From UBA2336 sp031395485 (GTDB taxonomy: Bacteria; Bacteroidota; Bacteroidia; Cytophagales; Cyclobacteriaceae): a stretch of 64,000 bases of DNA. The notes beneath the pieces are model-generated. The model was not told the DNA's origin. It did not search any database and saw only the letters and a list, made by a program, of their open reading frames with translations. Where the stretch lies: the NCBI GenBank assembly GCA_031395485.1, contig JANNUS010000013.1, forward strand, positions 42,590-106,589. Reading direction: 5' to 3'. The position numbers and the translations under genes are program-made. Positions within the stretch are counted from its first letter, which is position 1. Each line of letters begins with the position of its first letter. Below, in pieces: positions 26,788 through 35,660 of the stretch.

Positions 26788-28466
26788 AGTTAAGCAGTAA
26801 AAAACTTGGCGATTTTCTTATTCTGGCAAATGGCCTTGTGCTGTTATTGCTTATCAATCTTATCGCGTCAACCAATTTTTATAGGGTTGATCTTACTGAG
26901 GAGGAGCGATTTTCAATTAAACCGGCAACCCGGCAAATGTTGCAAGCACTTGATGATAAAGTTTATGTTGAGGTTTTTTTAACAGGCGAGTTAAATGCCA
27001 GTTTCAGGAGGTTACAAAAATCAATCAAGGAAATACTCGAAGAGTTTAAGGTTTATTCAGGAGGAAAAGTTGAATTTATTTTCACAGATCCAACCTTGGC
27101 AGCTAGCCAAAATGCCCGAAATCAGTTCATGCAAGAAATTGCACGGAAAGGAATTACGCCTACCAATGTGGTAGATCCCAAAAATGGACAGGTTACCGAG
27201 AAAATTATTTTTCCTGGAGCCTTGATTTCGTATGGTGGATTTGAGGTAGGCGTTACCTTACTAAAAGGTAGCAAGGCGAATACCGCTGAAGAAAAAATTA
27301 ATCAATCTATTGAGGGCCTCGAATATGAACTCGCTAACGTAATTTTTAACCTGACCAATACTGATCGAAAGCGAATAGGATTTATAACCGGCCATGGTGA
27401 ACTGGACAGTGTACAAATTGCCAGCTTTAATAATGCGCTATTGGAGCCTTACGATGTTTTTAAAGTTGATTTCCTGCTGAATCAGTTGATAGAGAATTAT
27501 GATGCATTGATACTTGCCAAACCGACTAAACCTTTTTCTGAAGCGGATAAATACAAACTTGACCAGTACGTGATGCAAGGCGGTAAGGTATTGTTTTTGG
27601 TCGATAAGCTTGATGCCACCATGGACAGTGCTTCTCTGGAGAATTATGTCGCGTTTCCATATTCGTTAAATCTTGATGATCTGCTTTTTAAGTACGGAGT
27701 ACGGTTGAATATGGATTTAGTGCAGGATAGAAATGCAGGTCTTTATCCAGTAGTTACCGGAAACTCGGGAGGCAAACCACAATTGCAGTTAATGGATTGG
27801 CCTTTTTTTCCCTTGATAAATCGGTATGCCGATCACCCGATTACCCGAAACTTAGATGCTGTTGTAACTAGATTTATTAGCAGCATCGACACTGTAAAAG
27901 CGGAAGGTGTAAAAAAGACACCGATTATGTTTTCATCTCCGTATTCCCGAAAAATTTCCGCACCCGTTCAGGTAAATATTAATGACGTACGAAATAATGT
28001 TAAGGCTGAAGAGTTTTCTGAAAGCATGATATCCATTGGGTACTTACTTGAAGGAAATTTTACTTCAGTCTTTAAGAATCGGTTTTTACCAAACGAGATT
28101 GAAAGAAGTAAGTTTAAAGAGAATAGCGCGTCAACAAAAATTATTGTAATAGCTGATGGTGATTTAGCCCGAAACGACATTAACCCTCGCAATAATCAGC
28201 CGCAGCAATTGGGTTATGATCAGTTTACCCGGTATACGTTTGCAAATCAGGAACTGTTGATGAATGCCGTGGCGTATCTGGTAAATGAAAACGGGTTAAT
28301 AGCTGCTCGTAATAAGGAAGTGAAAATCAGACCTCTCGATAAGGAAAAGATATTATCGGAAAAGCTGAAGTGGCAATTGATAAATATTGCTTTTCCTATT
28401 CTGCTCGTGGTATTGTATGGCGTTGTAAGGTCTGCTTTGCGCAGAAGAAAATTCTCAATGTTTTAA
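26781..28466 (+). CDS. gldG: GldG, gliding-associated ABC transporter component
   Basis: 561 residues. A membrane helix near the N-terminus (about 11-31), then a large periplasmic ABC_transp_aux-type domain starting NFYRVDLTEEERFSIKPAT, and a second helix near the C-terminus (about 533-553) with a basic end (RRRKFSMF). This is the known GldG layout; it partners GldA and GldF. The start overlaps gldF by 7 nt; one base separates its stop from the next ATG. Confidence 0.93.
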   Translation: MVKLSSKKLGDFLILANGLVLLLLINLIASTNFYRVDLTEEERFSIKPATRQMLQALDDKVYVEVFLTGELNASFRRLQKSIKEILEEFKVYSGGKVEFIFTDPTLAASQNARNQFMQEIARKGITPTNVVDPKNGQVTEKIIFPGALISYGGFEVGVTLLKGSKANTAEEKINQSIEGLEYELANVIFNLTNTDRKRIGFITGHGELDSVQIASFNNALLEPYDVFKVDFLLNQLIENYDALILAKPTKPFSEADKYKLDQYVMQGGKVLFLVDKLDATMDSASLENYVAFPYSLNLDDLLFKYGVRLNMDLVQDRNAGLYPVVTGNSGGKPQLQLMDWPFFPLINRYADHPITRNLDAVVTRFISSIDTVKAEGVKKTPIMFSSPYSRKISAPVQVNINDVRNNVKAEEFSESMISIGYLLEGNFTSVFKNRFLPNEIERSKFKENSASTKIIVIADGDLARNDINPRNNQPQQLGYDQFTRYTFANQELLMNAVAYLVNENGLIAARNKEVKIRPLDKEKILSEKLKWQLINIAFPILLVVLYGVVRSALRRRKFSMF

Positions 28467-28467
28467 T

Positions 28468-29400
28468 ATGCAACGCAAACGAAATTTACTGTTGATGTTT
28501 TCCTTGCTAGGTCTGGTGAGCTTAACATTGCTATTTTTCTTTGTTATAAATGACACGGATGTAAGTATTGATAAGTCAATTTTTAGAGTAACAGATTTTA
28601 ATACACTCGATAAAATTACCCTAACTAGAAACGAGAAAATAATAGAATTGAGGTTTGATGGAAATCGTTGGAAAGTAAACAATCAATTGGCCGACCGTAG
28701 AATGATTGACGTGTTGTTCGCTACCCTTCAACAAGCTGAACCAAAACGTGCAGTAGCGAAATCGCTGAAGGATTCTATTGACCACGTGCTGAATGATTAC
28801 GGGGTAGAGGTTAAATTGTTTGAGGGTGAAAGCTTGAAAAGAGAATTTATTGTCGGAGGTAACCCAGCCCGAATGCAATCTTATTTTAAGTCTATTGAAA
28901 CGGGTGGGTTGTTCATGATGGTAATTCCGGGTTATCGGGTTTATACCTCCGGCATTTTTGAACTTGATGAAAATGGATGGAAAGACAAGTATGTCTTTAA
29001 TTTTAACTGGAGAAATTTTCAGCAGTTAACATCCACCATGGCGTATACCCCTAAAAATAATTTTGATGTGGCTATGGGTAAGTCATATTTTGAGATTACT
29101 GGGCTTCCCAATGCAGATACAACTAAGCTCAACAATTACCTGGACGCCATTTCCTTACTAACCGTTGATCAGTATGTGAATAAGGATGAAGTTATGGGAT
29201 ATGATAGCCTTATAAAGTCGAGACCCATTTTAGAGCTGTTGGTTACCGATGTTTCGCGTAAACGCTATTCACTTTTACTATATGACTTGCATAAAAACGA
29301 CCAGATTTTAGGCGTTATTCACAACACGCAATTGGCGTACTTTAGCAAGAGAAAAATTCTGGAAATACTAAAAAGCAAAAGCTGGTTTATTCCAAACTAA
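28468..29400 (+). CDS. DUF4340-type membrane-anchored protein of the gld operon
   Basis: 310 residues, one N-terminal membrane helix (about 7-27), the rest predicted outside the cytoplasm. The pattern of short beta-hairpin-rich segments (ITLTRNEKIIELRFDGNRW) and the small repeated domain fit DUF4340, a family often next to GldG-like auxiliary proteins. It begins one base after gldG stops, so it belongs to the same operon and probably to the same complex; no enzymatic motif is visible. Function unknown. Confidence 0.75.
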   Translation: MQRKRNLLLMFSLLGLVSLTLLFFFVINDTDVSIDKSIFRVTDFNTLDKITLTRNEKIIELRFDGNRWKVNNQLADRRMIDVLFATLQQAEPKRAVAKSLKDSIDHVLNDYGVEVKLFEGESLKREFIVGGNPARMQSYFKSIETGGLFMMVIPGYRVYTSGIFELDENGWKDKYVFNFNWRNFQQLTSTMAYTPKNNFDVAMGKSYFEITGLPNADTTKLNNYLDAISLLTVDQYVNKDEVMGYDSLIKSRPILELLVTDVSRKRYSLLLYDLHKNDQILGVIHNTQLAYFSKRKILEILKSKSWFIPN

Positions 29401-29496
29401 AGTAAGAATACCTCGACTACAGGCTATTATTAACGGTTTCCATTATTACTTTTTCTTTATACCTTTACGGACTTAAAATCAAACCACTACTATCGA

Positions 29497-30621
29497 ATGA
29501 AGTTTATTGTTAACTCGGCATATTTGCTAAAGCAACTTTCTAATATCAATGGTGTAATTACGACCAACCCTGTTGTACCCATTCTTGAAAACTTTTTGTT
29601 TGAGCTTGAAAAGGGTGGCCTTACCGTAACGGCTTCTGATCTGCAAACTTCCATGATTACAGAGCTTCAGGTTGAATCGAAAGAGAAGGGTAATATTGCG
29701 GTTCCTGCCCGTATTTTATTAGATACCTTAAAGAACCTTCCGGAACAGCCAGTAACTTTTTCAATTGATGAGTCAACCTACAGTATTGAGATAATTTCCG
29801 ATAACGGACGTTATAAACTTTCCGGTGAAAATGCGACTGATTTTCCAAAAGTACCCAGCGTTTCAAACGACTTTTCAGCAGAGATATCCTCAGAAGTATT
29901 ATCACGAGCTGTCAACAACACCATATTTGCTACAAGCAATGACGAGTTGCGACCAGCGATGACGGGTGTCTACGTTAATTTAGGAGATAAGAACACCACC
30001 TTCGTTTCTACCGATGGCCACCGGTTAGTGCGGTATCGTAGAACAGACGTAAAATCTGACAATGGAAGTGCTATTATTATTCCGCGTAAAGCCCTTAATT
30101 TATTGAAGGCTACACTACCTTCTGAAAACTCACCTGTTAACATTGATTTTAACTTGTCTAATGCGTTTTTCAAGTTTGGGAACATTCGAATGATATGTCG
30201 ATTGATCGATGAACGTTTCCCGGATTATGAAAATGTAATACCAACACTGAATAATATTAAAATGACCATTGGTCGGGCAGAATTGTTGGGTGCATTAAAG
30301 CGTATTTCGATTTACGCGAATAAGACTACACATCAGGTTCGTTTAAAAATTACCGGAAGTGAACTTCAGATTTCTGCTGAAGATCTTGATTTCTCTAACG
30401 AGGCAAACGAACGCTTATCGTGCGAGCACGAAGGAGAGGATATTGAAATTGGATTCAATGCAAAGTTTCTTGTAGAGATGCTTTCAAACCTTGATTCAGA
30501 TCAGATTAAATTGGCGATGTCTGCTCCCAATAAAGCTGGTATTCTTTATCCTTCTGATAAGGACAAGAGCGAGGATATTCTTATGCTTGTAATGCCGGTG
30601 ATGTTGAACCAGTACGTTTAG
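29497..30621 (+). CDS. dnaN: DNA polymerase III beta subunit (sliding clamp)
   Basis: 374 residues, the usual beta-clamp length, in three repeats of about 120 residues. Typical features are the N-terminal MKFIVNSAYLLKQL, DLQTSM in domain 1, TDGHRLVRYR in domain 2 (about 170-180), and the C-terminal VMPVMLNQYV ending, where the P-x-x-L pocket residues sit. The ring dimer holds polymerase III on DNA. It is separated by 96 bp from the gld operon; TACCTTTA (29460-29467), one mismatch from TAnnTTTG, could be its -7 element. Not next to dnaA here. Confidence 0.95.
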   Translation: MKFIVNSAYLLKQLSNINGVITTNPVVPILENFLFELEKGGLTVTASDLQTSMITELQVESKEKGNIAVPARILLDTLKNLPEQPVTFSIDESTYSIEIISDNGRYKLSGENATDFPKVPSVSNDFSAEISSEVLSRAVNNTIFATSNDELRPAMTGVYVNLGDKNTTFVSTDGHRLVRYRRTDVKSDNGSAIIIPRKALNLLKATLPSENSPVNIDFNLSNAFFKFGNIRMICRLIDERFPDYENVIPTLNNIKMTIGRAELLGALKRISIYANKTTHQVRLKITGSELQISAEDLDFSNEANERLSCEHEGEDIEIGFNAKFLVEMLSNLDSDQIKLAMSAPNKAGILYPSDKDKSEDILMLVMPVMLNQYV

Positions 30622-30629
30622 AGATTTAA

Positions 30630-30693
30630 AAATTTGAAGGTTTGGAAACTCCTTAACTGTTTCAAGCCTTCAATTTAATGAACCTTCAAATTT
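30630..30693. repeat. Inverted repeat between convergent genes
   Basis: Perfect 13-bp arms AAATTTGAAGGTT (30630-30642) and AACCTTCAAATTT (30681-30693) with a nested GAAAC/GTTTC hairpin between. The right arm lies in the last codons of the phosphoesterase. It may serve as a shared transcription end for dnaN and that gene, though no T-tract follows. Confidence 0.45.
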
Positions 30694-31184
30694 CCTCGCT
30701 TTCCCAGCTCAATCACCTCCATATTTTTAATTTCCTTTCGGGTTATTTCAAACCGTACAATTGTTTTTATCTGGTGAAGCCCGTGATTTCCAGCCGCTCC
30801 CGGGTTTATATAAAGCATGTTATGGTATTGCGTATCTTTTTGGATTCTCAAAATGTGAGAGTGACCGCAGATAAAAATGTTGGGTGTTTGATCGTTGAGT
30901 AATTTCTTGACTCGCAGGTTATAATTTGGAGGCGCTCCGCCAATATGCGTTATAAGTATGTTAAGGCCTTCGCAATGAAATCGCAAATCTTCAGGGTATT
31001 TATGTTGAAAATCTAAATCATCAATGTTACCAAAGACAATACGCAAAGGTTTAAACGCCTTCAAAGCCTCTATAACATCGTACCCAATGTCGCCAGCGTG
31101 CCAAATTTCGTCACAGCCAGAGAAGTGCTCGAGTACTTTTGGATCCAGGTAGCTGTGTGTGTCAGAGAGTAACCCAATTTTCAT
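30675..31184 (-). CDS. YfcE/MJ0936-type metallophosphoesterase
   Basis: 169 residues, a compact single-domain calcineurin-like phosphoesterase. Metal ligands are present in order: D8 and H10 (SDTH), D32 (GDIG), N53 (GNID), H80 (ITHIGG), H108 and H110 (GHSH). Relatives hydrolyse phosphodiesters with Mn2+ in vitro; the physiological substrate is unknown. Convergent with dnaN across an inverted repeat. Confidence 0.88.
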   Translation of the reverse strand: MKIGLLSDTHSYLDPKVLEHFSGCDEIWHAGDIGYDVIEALKAFKPLRIVFGNIDDLDFQHKYPEDLRFHCEGLNILITHIGGAPPNYNLRVKKLLNDQTPNIFICGHSHILRIQKDTQYHNMLYINPGAAGNHGLHQIKTIVRFEITRKEIKNMEVIELGKRGNLKVH

Positions 31185-31243
31185 TCTGCAAATCTAAAAC
31201 AGCCGTTCGAATAGTAAGATTCGCCAATAATCAATTCGAATAT

Positions 31244-31251
31244 TATTTTTG
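31244..31251 (+). promoter_or_regulatory. -7 element for the DUF5916 gene
   Basis: TATTTTTG, an exact TAnnTTTG, placing transcription start near 31258 and leaving a 40-nt leader before ATG 31298. The -33 match is weak. Confidence 0.4.
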
Positions 31252-31297
31252 AATTGTTTCCAGTATCTAGGGGTATTATTGCGATATATAACCTTAA

Positions 31298-33742
31298 ATG
31301 AACTTTCATAATCAATTTTTAACCCTTGCCATACTCGTAGTAACTGTTTTTTTTGCTGAAGCTCAGGATAAGAATCAGTATCAGGCAAGAAGGGTAGAAG
31401 AAGGTCCACGGATTGATGGCCAATTGAATGATGATTGTTGGTTACGCGATGTTGAGTCCTTTCAGTTTATTCAAACAAACCCAAATAATGGAGCTCCGTC
31501 TGCTTATAAGACGTCCGTACAGCTAGTGTATACCGATAAAGCTGTTTACATAGGAGCACTTCTCCAGGATCCAACCCCAGATAGGATACTTCGTGAGTTT
31601 GGTCAGCGAGATGATTTTGACCGAAATGCAGATTACTTTGGTATTGTTCTCGATACATACAACAGCGGAATTAACGGCTTTGGTTTCGTTGTTTCGGCTG
31701 CCGGAGTTCAGGTTGATATTTATTTTACTGCCGAAGATGAAGATGACGGTTGGGATGCTGTTTGGAATAGCGAAGTTAAAATTACAGAAAAGGGTTGGGT
31801 GGTGGAAATGGAGATACCCTACTTTGCTTTGCGTTTTCCTAAACAGGATATTCAAACATGGGGTGTTAATTTTTATCGTAATGTAAAGCGCGACCAGGAA
31901 GAATCTTTCTGGAATCATGTTGACAATTCTATTCGAGGTTTGGTAAATCAGTCCGGTATTTTAAATGGAATTGAACGCATTCAACCACCGCTTCGTCTTT
32001 CATTTTTTCCATACCTCTCTGGTATTTATACGAATGACGGACTTTCGGGCAATAGCGAGTTTTCAGTAGCAGGCGGAATGGATTTAAAATATGGTATCAA
32101 CGAAAGTTACACGCTTGATCTAAGTTTGATACCCGATTTCACGCAGGTACAATCTGACAACATAATTTATAATCTTTCACCGTTTGAAGTACGGTTCAAC
32201 GAAAACCGTCAGTTCTTTACAGAGGGTACCGAGCTGTTTAATAAGGGAAACTTATTTTATTCGCGCAGGGTAGGCCAAACATTTGGAGATGTAAGCTATG
32301 ATGATGTAGCCGAAGAAATCGTTAGCAGGCCTTCTTCCGCACCCCTAATCAATGCAACAAAAATATCTGGTCGCAGTAAAAATGGGCTGGGTCTTGGTTT
32401 TTTTAATGCCATTACCAATGAGACATTTGCAACCGTTAAGAATATTGCTACAGGCGATAAGCATTCGGTACGTGTTGACCCGCTTACAAATTTTAATATG
32501 GTTGTGGTCGATAAAAACCTGAGGAATAATTCAAATATAAATTTTACGAGTACGAATGTGATTCGGGCAAATGGAGGGCGCGATGCAAATGTAACAGGTG
32601 CGAGCGTTTCCTTGCGTGATAAAACGAACACCTATCAAGCCAGTAGCTTTGGATCAGTCAATACTATTTTCACTGAAAATGCTGGCACACGTGAAACAAG
32701 TACAGGGTATAAGTACAACATCGAATTGTCGAAGATTAGCGGAACATGGCAGTATGGTGGGTTGCGAAACGTAGAAAGTTATGATTACGATATTAATGAT
32801 TTGGGTTACTTAGGTGCAGCAAATGAAATATCACATGAAGGGTGGGTAAGTTATAATGTTTTTAAGCCCGTTTGGAAAATTAATAACTTCAGTGCCCGGT
32901 TCAGTACCGAGTATCAAAAACTGCATAAGCCTGATAAATTTACCGAATTGGAAACTTCTCTTAATCTTGAAACCCAGTTTAAGAATTTCTGGAGCCTTGA
33001 AGGAAACATTGGAATCTCTCCGGTTAAAGGATACGATTACTTTGAGCCGCGATTTGATGGCTACAAGTTTGCTCAGTTGCCGTCATGGGATTTTAACATT
33101 TCCATGGGAACGGATAGCCGGAAGCCCCTGTATGCGAATGCTTTTAAAGGAAGGTGGGAGCGGCCAGATTGGGGCCAGCAATGGAACTGGATGGGTCTTT
33201 TTGTGCGCTACCGGATTAACAATAAGTTGTCATTTTTTGCTGAAGTGGAGGTTCAAAATGGTAACAACAATATCGGCTATGCGTTTGATGAGATTTATGA
33301 TATTAATGGGAACCTGGTTGAGATTATTTTTGGAAGGCGTGAAATTGAAACGTTTGATAATGTAGCGGGTTTTCGCATGACTTTTACAAACAAGATGGGT
33401 TTAAACGTACGGTTTCGTCAGTACTGGACAAAAGTTGTGTATGAAGAGTTTTACAAGCTTGAAGACAACGGAGATGTGGGACCTACCTCTTATACAGGTA
33501 TGCAAGACAATAATTTTAATGCCTTTAATGTTGACTTTGTTTATTTCTGGCAGATTGCCCCAGGCAGTTTTTTAAATTTTGTATGGAAGGATGCCATTCA
33601 ACTTGAAGATAGTAACACGGGCGCAAGCTTTTCTGATAATCTAGGGAACACCATTCGGGCACCACAGGTGAATTCTATTTCGCTGCGAATCACATATTTT
33701 ATTGACTACTTAACCTTAAAAAGGAGTTTGACCAAGCGTTAG
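31298..33742 (+). CDS. DUF5916 outer-membrane protein with CBM9-like N-terminus
   Basis: 814 residues. A signal peptide (about 1-22, ending FAEAQ) is followed by a carbohydrate-binding family 9-like domain (about 35-215, with RIDGQLNDDCW and a YIGALLQDP stretch). Residues ~230-814 show the alternating aromatic pattern of an outer-membrane beta-barrel and end in a hydrophobic strand. This is the DUF5916 architecture, common in Bacteroidota; its ligand is unknown, perhaps glycans. Monocistronic, with its own -7 element. Confidence 0.85.
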   Translation: MNFHNQFLTLAILVVTVFFAEAQDKNQYQARRVEEGPRIDGQLNDDCWLRDVESFQFIQTNPNNGAPSAYKTSVQLVYTDKAVYIGALLQDPTPDRILREFGQRDDFDRNADYFGIVLDTYNSGINGFGFVVSAAGVQVDIYFTAEDEDDGWDAVWNSEVKITEKGWVVEMEIPYFALRFPKQDIQTWGVNFYRNVKRDQEESFWNHVDNSIRGLVNQSGILNGIERIQPPLRLSFFPYLSGIYTNDGLSGNSEFSVAGGMDLKYGINESYTLDLSLIPDFTQVQSDNIIYNLSPFEVRFNENRQFFTEGTELFNKGNLFYSRRVGQTFGDVSYDDVAEEIVSRPSSAPLINATKISGRSKNGLGLGFFNAITNETFATVKNIATGDKHSVRVDPLTNFNMVVVDKNLRNNSNINFTSTNVIRANGGRDANVTGASVSLRDKTNTYQASSFGSVNTIFTENAGTRETSTGYKYNIELSKISGTWQYGGLRNVESYDYDINDLGYLGAANEISHEGWVSYNVFKPVWKINNFSARFSTEYQKLHKPDKFTELETSLNLETQFKNFWSLEGNIGISPVKGYDYFEPRFDGYKFAQLPSWDFNISMGTDSRKPLYANAFKGRWERPDWGQQWNWMGLFVRYRINNKLSFFAEVEVQNGNNNIGYAFDEIYDINGNLVEIIFGRREIETFDNVAGFRMTFTNKMGLNVRFRQYWTKVVYEEFYKLEDNGDVGPTSYTGMQDNNFNAFNVDFVYFWQIAPGSFLNFVWKDAIQLEDSNTGASFSDNLGNTIRAPQVNSISLRITYFIDYLTLKRSLTKR

Positions 33743-33857
33743 TGTTTGCAATACATCGGCAGTTAATTCTTTCAATCGAGTGCAACATCAATTTATCGTT
33801 GCTGAGTTGATAAAATGCGATGCACTGCTTTAAATTGCAGATATAAAATTACATATA

Positions 33858-34460
33858 ATGAGGTACGTTTTTATTGCCATCTTTCTTATCGCAGCTTCCG
33901 CATCGGCTTTCAGTTTGAATGAGACTATTCCTGCAGGCTCAGGATCCAGCACTCTTCAGCAACAGTATAAAAATCTGAAGGCTGATCTTGAAATAGCCAA
34001 CGGGTTTCGAATGATTAAGATGTACACCATGGATAAATTTTGGGCTATCGTTGAGGATTCTTTGCTGGCTAATAAGTCAAGACTCAACGAGTCGGCAACG
34101 CTAATTTCGAAGCAGCAGAAAGATATGCATGACTTAACAATAGCGTTGAATAATATCGAGAAAGAGAAACAGATATTATCGGCAAGAGTCGATAGTATTA
34201 TTGTTTTCGGTAAGCCTTATTCAAAAGCTGGATTTATAGTCGCGGTTTCGTTAGTTATGTTAGGGTTAGCCGTATTAGCCGGAATTCTATTTTCGATAAG
34301 TCGGGTATCGCTCTATACAACCCGTGAGCTACGTAAGTTAAATGAAAACATGTACCAGGAATTTGATACGTACAAACGCCATGCTGTAGAAAAGGAAATT
34401 AAACTCTCGCGTGAGTTACAAAATTATCGTAACAAGTTGGCAGAGTTAAAGATGGCGTAG
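33858..34460 (+). CDS. Exported coiled-coil membrane protein, unknown function
   Basis: 200 residues. Signal peptide 1-18 (ends ASASA), a coiled-coil region 35-115, one membrane helix 124-147 and a second charged coiled coil 150-200 in the cytoplasm. This layout, helical on both sides of a single span, suits a signal relay or scaffold. No homologue recognised. ATG 33858 follows the only plausible start. It is followed by 47 bp and a convergent hydrolase gene. Confidence 0.65.
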   Translation: MRYVFIAIFLIAASASAFSLNETIPAGSGSSTLQQQYKNLKADLEIANGFRMIKMYTMDKFWAIVEDSLLANKSRLNESATLISKQQKDMHDLTIALNNIEKEKQILSARVDSIIVFGKPYSKAGFIVAVSLVMLGLAVLAGILFSISRVSLYTTRELRKLNENMYQEFDTYKRHAVEKEIKLSRELQNYRNKLAELKMA

Positions 34461-34507
34461 TAAGCAGCTTTTCAAACAAGCTCGTATTATTAGAATGCAA
34501 TTAGACG

Positions 34508-35539
34508 TTACTCGACTTTTCTGAAATTTCCCTTGTCAACATCTTTTAAGAAGTTTATTAAACCCGGAAAGAAATGCTCTTGATCGTCCCACATGCTCAT
34601 GTGGCTGCCGTTCGGGCACAATAGAAATCTCCCGTGTTTAACTTGCGTAGCCATCCATTTCATGTGCTCGGGATCCATGGTATCGTGTGTGGCGCCAATT
34701 GTAAGCGTAGGAACATTAATGGACGGAAGTTGAGCCTTGATATCCCACTTTTCGAGCTTGCCGCTAATGCCAAACTCACTTGGTCCCTGCATTATAGTAT
34801 AGATGGTGCCGTTTAAATGTTTGAATGCGCGGTTCACAGGCTCAGGCCACTGGTCAATCGGAAATCGGCAAAGATGTTCTGCATAAAAATTTGGCATAAG
34901 CAATTCCATGTAACGCGGGTTCGTAAAATCTTTTTTGGCTTCCAGTGCGCGCACTTCTTCCAATACCTTGGGGTTCATTTGCTTGGCGAGTATCTCTTTG
35001 GCATATTTTCCATATTCAGGCGCGCTGGCCATCATGTTAGCAATGATCAGACCTTTTAAATTAGCCTGGTATTTCAGTGCATATTCCATAGCCAATATTC
35101 CACCCCATGAATTGCCAAGTAGGAAAAAATTGGTGCTGTCTAAATTTAGTGCCTTGCGTACATCTTCTACTTCCTCAACGAAACGTGAAATATTCCATAA
35201 GCTAGTGTCGGTCGGCTGATCGCTGTAATAACTGCCCAGTTGGTCATAATAGTAATATTCGATTTCTTCTTTTGGTAAAAAACTGTCAAAGCTTTCAAAG
35301 TATTCGTGCGTAGCCGCAGGGCCTCCATGGAGTAGAAGTACTTTAATCGTGGGGTTGTTGCCCACGCGTTTTGTCCATACTTTGTATTTTCCGCCATGAA
35401 TCGGGATCATTTCTACGCCCCCGCTTTTCACCCCCTTTTCACTTAGATCGTAATAAGCAGTGGCAGATTCTTGCTTAGGATTATTGAGTTGACAGCCAAC
35501 AGAGACTGAAAGGATTAGTAAAAAAATGATGTATTTCAT
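34508..35539 (-). CDS. Proline iminopeptidase-like alpha/beta hydrolase, lipoprotein
   Basis: 343 residues from ATG 35539, which starts a signal peptide with lipobox SVGC (Cys16); a longer frame to 35578 would bury that signal. The alpha/beta-hydrolase motifs are HGGP (71-74, oxyanion hole), GNSWGG (142-147, nucleophile Ser144), an Asp in ATHDTMDPEH and the catalytic His in NGSHMS. This matches the peptidase S33 (proline iminopeptidase) family. A lipid-anchored copy would act in the periplasm, perhaps trimming N-terminal proline from peptides; other amides are possible. Divergent from the histidine kinase. Confidence 0.85.
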   Translation of the reverse strand: MKYIIFLLILSVSVGCQLNNPKQESATAYYDLSEKGVKSGGVEMIPIHGGKYKVWTKRVGNNPTIKVLLLHGGPAATHEYFESFDSFLPKEEIEYYYYDQLGSYYSDQPTDTSLWNISRFVEEVEDVRKALNLDSTNFFLLGNSWGGILAMEYALKYQANLKGLIIANMMASAPEYGKYAKEILAKQMNPKVLEEVRALEAKKDFTNPRYMELLMPNFYAEHLCRFPIDQWPEPVNRAFKHLNGTIYTIMQGPSEFGISGKLEKWDIKAQLPSINVPTLTIGATHDTMDPEHMKWMATQVKHGRFLLCPNGSHMSMWDDQEHFFPGLINFLKDVDKGNFRKVE

Positions 35540-35660
35540 AGCAAAAGCATTTATGTTCTTTATTTCGAATCTAATCAATTAATTTCGAAGAATAAATCGA
35601 GTTCATCACCCTAAGACTATGTTCATTTCCTTTAGCCAACTTAGATTTAGCTTTGTAACG

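Noticed and set aside
31523..31918. 131-codon open frame antisense to the DUF5916 gene
   Set aside because: Shadow frame; no independent promoter or family features.
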